Program-made: the position numbers and the translations under genes | Shown: positions 10,764 through 23,693 of the stretch, in pieces | How the letters are laid out: the number at the start of each line of letters is the position of its first letter | Position numbering within the stretch: position 1 is the first letter of the stretch | DNA from: Monocercomonoides exilis | Taxonomy: Eukaryota; Preaxostyla; Oxymonadida; Polymastigidae | Reading direction: 5' to 3' | Length of the DNA: 64,000 nucleotides | Assembly (NCBI GenBank): GCA_001643675.2 | Contig: LSRY02000059.1 | Coordinates: forward strand, 5,001-69,000 | Notes under the pieces: model-generated | Told to the model about the DNA's origin: nothing | Databases searched by the model: none | The model's input: the letters and a program-made list of their open reading frames with translations, nothing else

Positions 10764-13236
10764 ATGGCTGGGCTTGAAGAAAATTGCATACCAGACTCCA
10801 TTCTCTCCCCTGGCTATGGAGATATGCATCGAACAGTTCCTAAAAGTCCAAAAAGTGCATTTTCAGATCTCGACTCCCAGTAGACATCTGAGATTGATTT
10901 CTGTATTATTCTTCAAATTGGATTTTTCCCACATTGCATACCGACTTTCATCGAAATCCCTTCGGCTGTTCTTGGTCAGCATTTATTCAAAGTCGATTTA
11001 TTTTTCCTATAAAGTTCTAGTATCAAAATGGTCAAAAAACGAAGTGATTTTTAAATTGAGATTTTTCTCTTCAACATGTAATGTATTGGGAAAAAGAAAC
11101 ATATGGTCATCTTCTATATTTTATGAAGTTTAATATTCAAGAAAATAAACACATTTTTTGTTCAATTCGATTTATTGAAAATTGATCATGATACATACTA
11201 GATTATATGATTTAGTGAAAACAACAGCACAGCTATGAGATGATAACGTTTTGCTAATTTGTTGAATATTTGAGTAGTCCTCCGCATTTTATATGCAATG
11301 ACATGCGAATAGTTGGTTTGAGTTCTTATGTTTGTGACTTTTTCTTTGCATTCATTATTAGCCAATTTTGTTTGAAGAATAGACGTTTTTATTACTCCTC
11401 AAAATTCCACATCGAAAATCTGGGTCATGTTTCATAATTAATCAACAACAAAAACCCATGACCTTTTGCTACAACAGCGTGAGAATTCTTTTGTTCAGGA
11501 GTGTTTGCGTGATGCAAAAATTTCACCGTTGGACAATGAAAATGCGTATTTTGAATATATAATGTATGCTTATTTTTTCATGATTTTTTTGGAGGTTGAC
11601 ATTTTTCTATTTTGAAAAATATTGAATTTTTGTAATTTTTGACATATAATGATACGCAGACCAATTACTACTAAAATTCTTTTGAAATTTCATGATTATT
11701 ATTGCTCAGGACAACTTAATTGCGCTTTATTTGCTATAAATAACGGAAAACAATTTCAACTATTTGTATCAGCTTATGATTTAATTTTTGATCAACTCGA
11801 AAAGAACTTTGAAGCAGTTTGGAATAGTTACTGGATCTCTTGCCATGCATATCGAGTTTTATGCTTAGTTGTTTAGGGAGAACAAATGCATCTCGATGAT
11901 TAGCGACTTCTTTTAATGATGTCATCTTTCAAGAAAATCTTCAAAATATCACAGATTGAAGTGAAGACATTAGAGCTGAATAATATATGACCAAAGAAAA
12001 CTCTTCGAGAAGAAGATTTCTGTATGTCCCATCGTTTCTTCAATTGATTCTTCACATAATAGCCTCTTCCTATTGTCCATCGACCTTTCTGTTCATTCAC
12101 GCTCATCTGAAATTTTATTCAAAATGCCAATACATTTTCATCCTGAAATCAATATTTTTTTTTACAATCTACTCGACATATTTTAATCTACGAAGGAAGA
12201 ACAACATCAAAGAAAGAAAAGAAAACAAAGAACTTTTAAATATATCAGAAAATGCAACTTTGTTTCATAAAAGACTATTATATTTTCACAATAACCGAAG
12301 GATACTGATAGAGAAAAATGAAAATAATCTGGAAGCAATACAGAAACAACTTTAAAGTTTTTTTTCGAATCAAACAGTAGATACATCTGATGCAAAGGCC
12401 TGCTCCAGTTTGACGGAAAAAATGAAGAGCAGAGAGCATACACAAACGACGCAAATTCATTTGTCAAAGACGATTCAGAGATGTGAAGAGTGGAAGGAAA
12501 ATCTTTCTTATGTTATGCTTTTCTGACGTTGTATTTTTTGATAATTAAAAGTTAATTTCAATTTTTTCATAGCAAGTTTTCTTCTTTTCACTTATTTTAA
12601 GTCAAAACAAAATACAAATAAAATTTTATTCTTTTCATTCTCCTCTACGTCATTAATCCCTTATCTTTGATTTCTCTTCTTAAGTTCTCTGAAATATCAT
12701 GTTATTTGGAATGACAAGAAAAGAAACCAAAAAACGCAAAATTACTCAAAAGACTGGAGGAGAAGCAATCATATTTGTAAACGAGCAAGGGAATATCGAT
12801 TTCTTAATGAAACTGCTTAGCGTGCAACTAAATGAAAGAAATAGTTAAAAGGAAAAAAGGAGTAAATTGAAGATCAAAGAAGTTTTTTTTTTACCTTTCA
12901 TTTCATCAAAATGAAGTGACGAAAAAATAAAGTTGTTTAAAGATTCAAAGGAATATTCGTTTTCGATTTTGTGAAATGATAAAAATAAAGATATGACACT
13001 CATTTGAGGTTTGTCAAATTGTGATATGATGCTGAAAGAAAAAATAAACAAAAAATTTGATTTACAGAATAAATAACATCTCATTTCCTCAAGCAATAAC
13101 AGAACAATCTGATAAATTACAGATAATAAATGAAAAGGATTTTTGTTTTAAAAACAAAACAAATTCAAAGTTTTGTTGAATCATTGAATGATATAAATAA
13201 AAAATGAAATTCTGAGGTACAAAATTAAATCATTTC
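10764..13236. other. rDNA 5' flank (external spacer/promoter) and AT-rich non-coding DNA
   Basis: The part next to the 18S 5' end (about 10764-11130) should be the 5' external transcribed spacer and rRNA promoter, since the unit is transcribed leftwards. No promoter motif could be named. Between 11640 and 12480 there are several short overlapping ORFs on both strands. None resembles a known protein, and they may be decayed coding DNA or chance. Nothing else is supported. Confidence 0.4.
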
Positions 13237-14594
13237 CTAAGTATTTACAAAATAATCGGAAAAAATTAATGATAAATAAGGATAACACTTTCCGTTTAAA
13301 AATCTAAAAGTTTCATGAAAACTTGTGAGATAATCTTCATATCCTTCTTCTTCTATCTTTTCAAATATCTTTCTTTTCATCTCTATTCGTTTCGCTTCTT
13401 CGTTTTCATTACCCGCATTTTCTTTCAATCTTTTTGAAATCGTAGCAAAAAATCTTAAGCAATTGCATACAAAATTGTCTTCAAATGTTGATTGCTGAAT
13501 ATTCTCCAAAATCAAATCAAAAACACCTTCTTTTAGCAAAATATCAAAACTAACAGTTGTATTGCGAACCATTGCTTGAAAAAGCTTTATGTACTTCAGA
13601 AATATTTTATTTTCCTTCTCTCTTGTTGCTATGAACAGTGTGACCAGACAGCGAATCAGTCCAACAATTTCCTCATTCAACAACTTGAATACGAAAAAGA
13701 ACAATAATACTGTGTCGAGCCATCTATCAAAAATAAACTTCTCTTTCACTTCTGTTCTCCTCTTCTCATTCTCTTCTTCTCTTTCACTTTTCCAATCCAC
13801 ACATTTAAATAGATCATTCAATTCTCTAGCTGCTTCTTTCGCAAAATGGAGATCATTCGTTATAAATTCCTCCAAGGTTCTATCATTTGCAACTCTGTTG
13901 AGCAAAAACCGCCAAACATATTGATACGCAAGCTGGGTTAGGTTGCGATGCTTCTGATGATATTTGATGATTTCCATCGTCTTATTTAAATACAACTCTT
14001 GACCCACTTTCTACAATAAATAAATAAATAAAATAAATAAAAATAAAATAAATATTCAAAAAGAAAGCGAAACTCCCATACAAAATATCCGATAACTTCA
14101 CTCAAAGCTAGCAATGCTGTTTCCACTTCTTTTTGTGCTTCATTATTCTCCTCTTTATTCAATGAAGCCTTCAAAAGACAAGGTAAAATTATTGGAAGCA
14201 GTTGTCTGTTAATGTGAACACTATCATGAAGCATAATATGGCATTCGCAAAGGTCGACCAGAATCTTTTCATTTTTTTCTTCTTTCTTGCTATCTTCCGC
14301 AAAAATCATCTTTTCAAACTTTTCGTTCAATAGAGAATCATAAAATTCATTAATCCACATGTCATTTGTTTTTTTGAAATGCCCAAAGCATTTTGACAGA
14401 AAAAGCGCATTTTCCATTGATATTTTCTTTTCTTCAATCATTTTATTCATTCTGTTGAACATTTCTCTTTTGAAAATTGAATAAAATTCTTCTCTATTCA
14501 TAGAATGAATCGTATCAATTATTTCTTCTATTATAACTTTCTGCTCCACTTCAGAACAATGATCGAGATCAGAGAACAATTCTTCGAAAATCAT
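13237..14594 (-). CDS. Helical (armadillo/HEAT-like) hypothetical protein, 2 exons
   Basis: A spliced model: exon 1 is 14594-14082 and exon 2 is 14010-13237, separated by a 71-bp intron (14011-14081) with GT at the donor and TTGTAG at the acceptor. The junction is phase 0 and gives 428 residues. The start is an ATG with MIFEELFSDL, and the stop lies after DYFVNT. The protein is almost wholly helical, with leucine-rich amphipathic stretches such as LLPIILPCLLK and LKYIKLFQAMV, which suggests armadillo/HEAT-type repeats. No catalytic motif or signal peptide is visible. I do not recognise a specific family. Helical-repeat proteins of this style are common in oxymonad genomes, but that is inference. 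It stands alone, with the rDNA flank downstream and an empty spacer upstream. Confidence 0.6.
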
Positions 14595-16410
14595 TAGAAA
14601 TTGGAAAAATCTTTCCTTCCAATAACAGTGAAAATGAACAAACTTGAAAAATTAGTGGTAAGGGATAGCTCTTGAATTTCACCTTCAGTTTTAATACGAA
14701 TTAATGCATTCATTTAATTTTCTGCAAGATACATTCAATACACTTTTTTAAGTCCATCAAACAAATAATATTACAATTATTCAAACATCGTTAATTATCG
14801 GACAAATTGAAAATGTTGCAATGAACGCGAATGATGCTCTTTTTTATAGCTCTTTGATCAAACCAACAAAAATTCAAACAGAAAAAATGGTTATTAAGCA
14901 TCTCCTCTCTCTACAATGTTATTGACTTGAACTTTTTATAGTTTCACTCAGCATAACTCATAGCATCATGGAATATGAAGGAATTGAAAAATTGAAGGAT
15001 AAAAAGTATTAAATGAACAAAAGTATTGACTATCCAAGAAAAAAAATAAGACGTATTGCAGAAGAGCATCCGTATGCTTCAATAAATTGTTCAGGTTAGT
15101 TTATCAAGAAATGTATTATGTGAATATTTGTTTGAAAGCCAACTCCAATCACGAAGCAACAAAATGCACTGCTTTGCATGGTTATTACAACAACAAATAA
15201 ACAGACACTTTTGAGCGATTTTATCAATCACTTTCGATGATAAAAGCCATAGGCGTTTAAAGGAAAGGAAATCTGAAGAGGAAAATGATGAAAATTGAAA
15301 CCCATCTATGATGAAAACAAGAAACTTAAAAGTTATTTTTCTTCAATTTCAAACTTCAAGGATGCAATTTAATAGGAAATCGTTTTTCTAAAAATTCAGT
15401 TGCTGTTTTATCAGAAAGAGCAGAACAGATACAGCTGATAGAACATGTTTTTTGAAAACACGCGAGCAGACCGAAGGAATGAAATTTCTTTGCAACCGAA
15501 ACTTAGTTTTCAGGCAGAGCTAAAGCAATAAAGATCAAAATGCTATACAAAATTCACTTTCAGGATTTTATATGTTCTTCCATTTATGAAAGTGAAATTT
15601 CAAAGTGAATGGAAGAATCGAATATTTTGTGTGAGAATCGAACAGAACATGAATGGAAGAGGATCAAGAGCTAAAAAGTATTTCCAAATCATTTATAGTT
15701 CATTTTGACTTCTCAACAAGAAAGAAAACAGCTGAAAATTCAATTCTTTGAAGCGTCCTGAAAACCTAACTCTTCAAAATGCAGGAACAAGAACAATAAA
15801 ATTCAAAAAGAATAAGGGTTTTATCTCCTCTACAAGCAATTTGTGATATAATTATCTTTGATGAATGGGATTGTTTACAATATTTGTAATTTTAGTTAAA
15901 GGAAGTTTCAGCACATCGGAGAAATAGCCTCAATTGTTAAAAGAAACTGTCAGGAATCATCAACTCTTTTTAAAGCATTTCAAAATGGTTGATGAAAGAT
16001 GCAGAAAATGAAAGCGAAAAGACAAAGCAGAAAGAATTATTTTGAAAATGTTATCAAAAACAAATTAAAAGTTTCTTCTTTTTTGATTTAGGATTGATAT
16101 GCATAACTTTATTCCAAAAAAACAACAGAAAGCCAATAAAGTTAAGATAAGTTAAAATTTTGATACAAACTTGTTCTTATAAGCGATAAAGTGTTAATAA
16201 TGAAATTTGTTTTTGTTCTCCTTTTTGACTAAAAAAAATAACAAAAACAATTCCTTAAACAAAAACAAAAATATTGTCAACAATAAAACAATTCAGTGCA
16301 GATAAAACAAAATATGAAGAATGGAATTCTTCGAAAATGAACAAAATTTCAAAAAGAATATTTTCTATTCGAAATAATTTGTTCAGCTCCTATTAAAATT
16401 TTTAATTTAA
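14595..16410. other. Intergenic, no gene seen
   Basis: About 1.8 kb of AT-rich sequence with stops in all frames. I see no tRNA-like, repeat or transposon structure in it. It lies between the 5' end of the helical-repeat gene and the 3' end of the large coiled-coil gene. Confidence 0.5.
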
Positions 16411-19400
16411 CTAACCATTGCAAATTGGAGACCGATGAGTTGCCATAATTTCTTGTATTTGAAGCATTTCTTCATTTTGCCTTCGGCTTTTTTTGTGCTT
16501 CATTTTCTCAGCTTTGAAGCTTCCTTCGCTTCTGCTTCTGCTTTCATCCGAATCTTTGCTAAGCAAATCAGGATGTGTTGGAGTATGCACAAGCGGAGGA
16601 AGAGGCACCCTTTTGGCACTTTGCACAGGTGAATTGACAGAACGAACAGATGATGTGCGAGAAAGTGATAGCGTTCGAGGAGAAAAGCTGGTAAATGCAT
16701 AATCTTCTGGGACTGTTGATGCAGGCTTGACTAACAAAGACGAAGAAATGGGAGTTATGCATGGAGGAAGTACATTCACAGATTGAGGTGTCAAAGATTC
16801 TGAAGGGAAAGTCGAGAATCTTGGCTGAAGTGAAATCTGAGGTGAAGAAGCTGGCAACAGCTTTCTCTGAGGCAGACCCTTCTGCTTTTGAGTGCTCAGT
16901 GCACGTAAAGCAAGCAACTCATCGTTATCACTTTCATTTTCAGCAACTTTCTGCTCTTCGCAGATTTGATTGCGGAGCTTATCGACCTCCATCAAAAATG
17001 CTTCGTCTTCCTTTTCCAGTTCCAAAAGCTCATTGCGGTCGGAAGACACCAAACATTCGTTGTTCCACGGAAGAAGCTCTAACCAATCGAGCAGATCTGC
17101 TCGAAGCTCACAAGTCACCTCCGAAATACGCTCAATGATAACAGACACATCAAGGACATCAACATTGCTACGTGTCCAGGAGAAGAAATAATCCAAGAGA
17201 AGACTGCGGATGGAGATGCGGTGGCAGATTCTTATGCGTGCTGAGAGAATAGATGTGGTAGCAGTAATGAGTTGATATAAGCGCTTATACGTTATAAGAG
17301 TAATTGGCAATTGAATAATTTTTGAAGGCAAAAAGGGCTGTGACGACTGATTTGTTGAAGTGACTTTATTATCATCCAGTTGAGATGACGTTTCCTGGAT
17401 TGACTGATCACCATCTGAAAGAATGTTTTTTGAGATTTTGATTTCTTCATTTGTTGGAATATCTTTAGAAGAGTTGTTTAAATTTGCAACATCTGAAGAT
17501 GTTCCGTTATCAGCTGCACAAGTTATTGCAGCAGAAGATATGTCCAACGGTGGAACAGAATCAGCAACATCAACCGAGCAGAAAACACCCTCTTTAACCA
17601 TCTGCTTTTCCTTCACTTTTTCCAGTTGTTCCTGTTTCTGCTCATCTGGATAGTTCAGCGTTTGCCACATTGCTTTCAGCTTTCTGATGCATTGCTCCAT
17701 TTCTGCAGAAAGCAAAGAGAAGGCAGAAGAACCTGGACGCAGAGCAACTGTCTCAATCATTGGACATATTTCATAATCTGCAGAGTTGGATGAGACAACT
17801 GCTTGTTCACACTCTTTCTGGCCGTCTGTCTCTTTGCTTGTGATGTTGAGCATACCTTCCTCAGACGGAACATCTGTCTCAGCCAACTCGCTTTTCCTGT
17901 TAGTTTCCTCAATCTTTGGGGTATCTTCCTGTGTGTTTTCTTTGTCACTTCTGTCTGCTTCACAACTCTCAACCAAACGGCGGTAAAGACAACTTTCGCA
18001 TGTGCATCCGCCATCGCGCCAGTTTTGCAGCTGCTCTGCGTATTTTCCGCCCAATGCAATGATTGAATCAACAAGTGCTTCAAATGACAGCACTTCCAAT
18101 TCAGCGTCTGCTTTCACAAAAGGCGTTGGATATGTTTTGTTGTTGTCTCTAATACGAAGCTCGAATTCGTTCAGATAAGCTGAAGTGAAAAGAAGAGAAG
18201 ATGAATTGATGGAAGAGGAAGGGGATGAGGCAGACAAGGGAAATGGAAGTGGCAAAGTGGAATTTCTGACAGGAGTCAAGAAAGGCGCACTTGATGAAAG
18301 AGAAGAAAAAGCTACGTCAGAAAAAGTCTTCTGACCGTCGAGTGATGACATGCGAAGTGGAGGAAGTGTCCGAGAAGCTGGTGCAAATGAAGAAGACAAG
18401 GAAGAAGAGCAATTGAGAGGCCTTTTCACAAGAAGGGCAGAACAGGAACCAGAATGTCTTTCCGGACGAGGCCTGCCTTTTTGTGACGGAGAGAAGAAAT
18501 GTGCATCTTCATTGGCAACATCGTCAGGGCCAGCGACACTGAGTGTCAGTGAATCAATCGAAGATGCTCTCTGGTGTGTGGCGTGTGAGTATTGTGAAGT
18601 GCAGTCTGATTGATATGCACAGCGAATGGGCACATCCAAAGGAGTGATTGGCTCTTCTCTTCTGTTTTGCTGGCCAAATCCCTTTTCAGGCGCATAAAAT
18701 GAATATTCCTGCTCATCTGCTCTCTTTTTCTCATCAGATGAATCCATCTTATCTTCTGCTTCTTCTGACCCATTCGGATTAACCAATTCCTTTTCAGCGC
18801 TTTTCTTCACATTTCTCCTTGCTGTTTTTGATGGACTTGCTGCCTTCTTTCGTATTCTCCTTGTTTTCGCACCTGCTTTTCTTTTGTTGTCATCTTCGAG
18901 TGCATCTATTCTCTTCACTTCCACCCATCGCATCCATTTCTTCAGTGCATCTTTTCCAACTGTTTCGTTCTTTTCTTTCTCATCTTTCGAACTTGCCTTT
19001 TTCTCATCTGTCTTCTGAGCATTCGACTTTGCAGCGCCGGTAGAATTAGGCGAATATCTTTTGTTTCCATTTGTTCCTTCTGCTTTCTCGTTATCTGTGC
19101 TGTTCTCTTTGTTTTTCGATGCCTCTTTCTCTTTCTTTTGCTCTCTCATCTTTCTTTTTGTTTTGATTGCATCTTCTCTCTGTTTCAACAGCGTCAAATC
19201 GATTTTTCTCAATTCGTCGTAAATTTTGATTCGTTCAGTCGATGTCAAAATGTTCTTTGCTTCCTCGTTTGCTTCAATGCCTGTTTTCTTCTTGAAGCGC
19301 TTTGTTTTCCCCTTTTTATTTCTTCTCATCCTCTTTTTCGCCATTGCTTTGGGCTCACCAAAAGCATCCTTCTCCAAAATGTCTGAGTTGCCCAGCTCTT

Positions 19401-22400
19401 CATTCACCTCGTCGAACAGCTCCTCTTCTGAGTCTTCTCCGAAGCTGTTCTCCTCTCTTGTCCTCTGCCTCGACTGCGAATAGTCGTCTGCCGAGTAGAT
19501 TGTGCTGCCTGTCATCTTCCTTCCTCCTCTCTGGTTCATCGTCTCTGCCATCTGCTGCATCGTCTCCATCCTCTGCCTCACTGCCTCCATAAACTGCTCA
19601 ATCACTTTCTCTTTCTCTCCTCTCTTTCTCTCCTCCACCTTCACTTTCGACTTGCTTCTCAGAACTTCGTCTCTCTTCTTCTTCAGAATTTCGTCTTCTT
19701 TCTTCTTTCTCTCTTCAGCTTCTTTTCTTTCCTTCCCAATTTGTTTTTCTATCTCCTCCAACATTTTTGTCGGAAGCACTTCAATCGAACTGGCAAGCTC
19801 CTTAAAATGTTGTTCTTCCTTTTCCTTTCTCTTTTCTGTCTCTTCCTCGTTCATCCTCATCCGAATCATCGACTCCTCAATTTCCATCATCTCCCTCTCA
19901 AACTCCTCGTCTTTCTCTCTCAATTCGCGCTGTGCTCTTTCTTCTGCTTCTCTTTGGATGGCTATTCGATACGCTTCTTTCTCCTTCCGCCTTTTCTCTT
20001 TCTCCTTCCGCTTTTCTCTCTTGATGATTATCCACAGCTCCTTCTCTTCTTCTCTCATTCTCTCCAGTTCATAATGTCGATGCGTCTCCAGCTCTTCCAT
20101 CAGCATCTGCATTCCGTTGTCTTCTTCTTCCATCATCCTCATTTCATTCGCTCTCTCTTCCTCTCTTCTTCTCCTCTCTTCTTCTTCTTCTTCCATCCTT
20201 TTTATTGCCTCTCTTCTCATTTTTTCTTCGTAAAGTGTCCTTCTCTCTTTTTTGGCCTCTCTCACACTGAGCACCTTCACCCATTCGTTCTCAATCAGCC
20301 ACACAGCTGACTTCTCCCTCTCTCTTCTTTCTTCTTCTGCTTTCTGTCTAGCTAAAGCTTCTTCTTCTGCCTTTCTCTTCATTTCTTCTCTGATCTGTTT
20401 GAGCCTTTCCTTCTCTTTCTTTGCCTCTCTCACCATCAAAACATCCTTCCATTCTGTTTCAATCGTCTTCACTGCTTTCCTTTTCTTTTCGATTATTTCC
20501 TGCAAAATCCTTTCCTTTTGCTCCAGCTCTTCTACACCCATTTCGTATTCTTCTCTTCTTCTGTTCTCTTCTTCTATCTGCTTCCTTTCTTCCTCCTTTC
20601 TTCGGGCTTCTTCCTTCCAAAATCTCTCTTCCATAATCTCTTCTGCTTCTGTCATCTTTTCATATCTCCGCCACAAAAAGCTGATGAAAGTCGCAGCTTC
20701 TGCTTCTCTCCTTCTTCTTTCTCGTCTTTCTCTTTCTTCCCTCTCCTCCTTCACCCGCAGTTTGTATGCTTTTTCTTTGTCTCTTTTCTTGACAAGCTCC
20801 TCTTTCTCTATCGATGACAGCTCTTCCTGCACTTTCCTTCGCATCAGATGATGTTTCCACCCGTTTTCAATGACAAGCACACTTTCCTTCTGCCTCTTCC
20901 TCAAACACTCCATCGTCCTCTCTCTTTCCTCTCTCATTTTCTGCTCTTCTTCTTCTGCTGCCATTCGCTTCAGTTCCTCTCTCCTGTTTTCTTCCTCTTC
21001 CTTTTCTTGTCTTTGCCTCATGTATTCTTTCTGTCTTTGATAGCTTTCTTCATTCAATCTTCTCTTCTTCTCTTCTTCCTCTTTCTTCATCCGCTTTGCT
21101 TCTTCCTCCATTTCTCTCATTTTCTGTTTGAGTTGTTGAATAATCTCTCTCGTCTCCGACGTCTTCGCCTCAAAATCCTCCAAGTTTTTGCCTTCCTCCT
21201 CTGCCTTCCTCCTCTCCTCTTCTCTCCTCTTCATTTTCATCCTCTGCTGCAGCTTAATCCGCTCTTCATTCTCCTTCGCTCGCATCCTTTCGACATCTGC
21301 CCACATTTCATTTGCCACAATGTCTTCATCTTCTCCTTCTTCTCCCTCTTCCTTCTCAAAAGGCGACTGGAATGAGCGCATTGGTAAAGAGGGCAATGGA
21401 GAAGAGCATATTGAGTGTGGAGTGGCCTGTGTGAACGGCAGTGGACTGTGACTGAATGGAGAAAGTGCCCCAGCAAATGGAGAGCTCAGAATGGTGTCTG
21501 TTTGAAAGGCCTTCGGAACATCGGAGAATTGTCTGTGCTCAAATTGCAGGGGAGACGAGGCATTGACAGCAGAAACACCCGAAATGGATGGGAAGACAGA
21601 GGAAGGAGAAGGAGAAGAAAGAGAAGAAGGAAAGTGAAAGGCAAAAGAGGAAAGAAGGGAAGAAGGCGAAGAGGAGAGGAGAGGAGAAGAAGATTGCGGA
21701 TCTTTTGGCAGCAGCACTTCGTTGGACATTCTGCAAAGCGCATCCAAATCGCAGTCGTCCCACTCGAAGTCAGATGCACCTTCGTCTCCGTCTGCTTCAT
21801 TCTTCTTCTGCTGACTGGTTGCAGCATCGTTGCTCTGATCTTTCGCTTTCTTCTGCTCTTTTTTGGCTTTTGGCTCATTCTTTTGTCCCTTTTGGTGTTT
21901 TCTCCCTTTTCGTTTGCTGCTCTTCTCATCAGATTTCTTTCCAATCTTTTTGTGCTCTTTTTCTTTCAATTCATTTTTGCTCTTTCTTTTGCTAACATCC
22001 TCTTTTCCTTCGATAGCATCCTTTTTTCTCTTCTTCTTGTGCCTTTTCTCATCAGCTTTGCTTTTGTCTTCATCGCTTTTTGTTTCACGTCTTTTTCTTT
22101 CCTCTTTTTTCTCATTGATTTCCTTTTCAGTTTTATTCGTTTTGGAAGCGTCTTCAATTTTTTGCTCTTCTTTCTTTTCTTCTGCCTTTTTGTGTCTTTC
22201 TTTATCCTTTTTCTGTGTCTCTTGCTTCTTTTGAGTATTCGAATTCCTTTTATCTCCCTCATTTGATGCAGACATTTGCCCCTCGTTTTTGCTTTCACAA
22301 ACAGAATTCTTCTCTATTTTGTCTTTTTCGGCATTGCTCGGCAAATTATCATCATTCTTTTTTTCTTCTATTTCTTTATTTGCTTTTTCTTCTTTTTCAC

Positions 22401-23563
22401 TTTCCTTTTTCTTTTTCTCGTTTTTTTCTTCATCTTCTTCTTTTTTCTCTTTCGTAGCATCCTTCTTCTCCTCTTCCTCTTCATCATCATCTTCTTCTTC
22501 TTCTTCTTCTTCTTCTTCTTCTTCTTCTTCCTCTTCCTCTTCTTCCTCCTCCTCCTCCTCTTCTTCTTCCTCCTCCTCCTCCTCTTCCTCTTCCTCTTCC
22601 TCTTCATTTTTATCTTCTTTTTCTTTTGATGATTTCTTTAACTCTTCCTGAATTTTTCTTTCATCCAATTCTGATTGAAAGCGAATCTTTTGGATATTTC
22701 TTTCTTTTGCGGATTTGGTTTCATTACTATCGTGATCCTCTCCAGAATTTTGATTCGATGAATCTGGAAAAACTTCTTTTGAGTTGTCTGGGTTTCTTCT
22801 CCTTCGAATAGGATTAAGCCTTCTTTGAGAAGAAAGTTCAGATTGTTCTTGAATCTTTAATGATCCAGGTTCTAATGAATGTTGATTGTTGTTTTTTGAC
22901 TTTTCAAAATCTTAATGTTTGAGTGTTTAAAACAAACATAATTATAAAAAGGAATTAAAACCTGTAACTGAGTGCTGTGATAAAGTTGATTTTTCATCTG
23001 AAGATTCATCATCTTCCTCCGATTGGTGTACATTTTCTGTCTCAGATTTCATTGATTGTCTAGAAGCAGCTCTGAGTTGATGAGACTGAAGAAATGTTCG
23101 ATATTCGTTTTTCAAATAAAAATAATGACAAAAATATGTGTTAAAAAAACAAAATATTTTAAAACATACGGGAGAAAATAGAAGAGGAAGATAGTTTCCT
23201 TATAATTTAATTTTTATTAATACATATAAATTAACAGTATTACAAGGATATTTAAATTTAATAATTTTTAGAACACAAACCTTTATATTCAGATAATGTA
23301 ATTGGGTCATCAATATTTAAATCGTGTTGTGCCATTGCCATAAGGCGCAGTAAATAAAAAAATTCTTCCTTTTTCAAAGCTTGAAAATTAGTTCGAGCGC
23401 TTTTCATCCATATTTGCTGGAATTTTTCTTGTTGAAGTTTTGGTGGCTTCAGCTTTTTATATCTTGTTAACGGAAACGCATCTTCAACAGAAAGTTTGGT
23501 AAATAAAGAAGAAAAAAAATTTTGTTCTGAAGCTGAGTATTCAATGTGTGGTAACTGTTTCAT
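16411..23563 (-). CDS. EH-domain giant coiled-coil protein, 4 exons, 2311 residues
   Basis: Exons are 23563-23281, 23198-23170, 23085-22962 and 22910-16411. The introns (82, 84 and 51 bp) start GTTTGT, GTATGT and GTTTTA, and all phases match, joining what look like separate ORFs. Residues about 10-90 form an EH (Eps15 homology) domain, with FQQIWMKS and KKEEFFYLLRLMAMAQ matching the second EF-hand half and the hydrophobic end of EPS15-type domains. EH domains bind NPF peptides in endocytic and actin adaptors. The rest is low-complexity: a glutamate run of about 40, a lysine-rich region, then over 600 residues of charged coiled coil. That coil contains spaced IQ-like modules such as IETEWKDVLMVREAKKE and IENEWVKVLSVREAKKE. 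Serine/proline-rich and acidic segments follow. EPS15/Ede1/Pan1 proteins also join EH domains to coiled coil, so an endocytic scaffold is a reasonable inference, but the length and composition are extreme. Confidence 0.7.
22485..22606. repeat. Trinucleotide tract (TTC/TCC) encoding poly-glutamate
   Basis: Near-perfect repeats of TTC and TCC on the + strand read as GAA/GAG on the coding minus strand, giving a run of about 40 glutamates with a short Asp patch near the N-terminus of the coiled-coil protein. The mix of GAA and GAG codons suggests that selection or old slippage, rather than fresh expansion, maintains it. Length is likely polymorphic. Confidence 0.85.
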
Positions 23564-23693
23564 AAATAAGGAATCAAAAACTGAAGATCATTATGAGCCA
23601 CAATAAAATATATCCATTTTTCACCCATAGAACATAAGCGAATAATTTCGGAGGCTTTTGCCATTGATTTACGCTTTTCACTCTGTTCCATAA
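23564..23693. promoter_or_regulatory. 130-bp divergent promoter region
   Basis: This gap lies between the start codons of the EH-domain gene (minus) and the Pho88-like gene (plus). Both must be initiated from within or just around it. I see no TATA box or other motif that I can defend. Confidence 0.4.

Noticed and set aside
10774-11133. A 119-residue plus-strand ORF just past the 18S 5' end
   Set aside because: It sits in the rDNA 5' flank, has no recognisable motif and runs opposite to rRNA transcription. It is probably chance.
11640-12480. A cluster of overlapping short ORFs on both strands
   Set aside because: Several read for 60-120 residues, but none shows conserved motifs and they cannot be joined by plausible introns. 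Decayed coding DNA is possible but unsupported.
21415-22266. A 283-residue plus-strand ORF and many Ser/Phe-rich ORFs opposite 19500-22650
   Set aside because: Antisense of the Glu/Lys/Arg-rich coiled coil; GAA/GAG/AAG reversed gives TTC/CTC/CTT, which produces long Phe/Leu/Ser ORFs without meaning.
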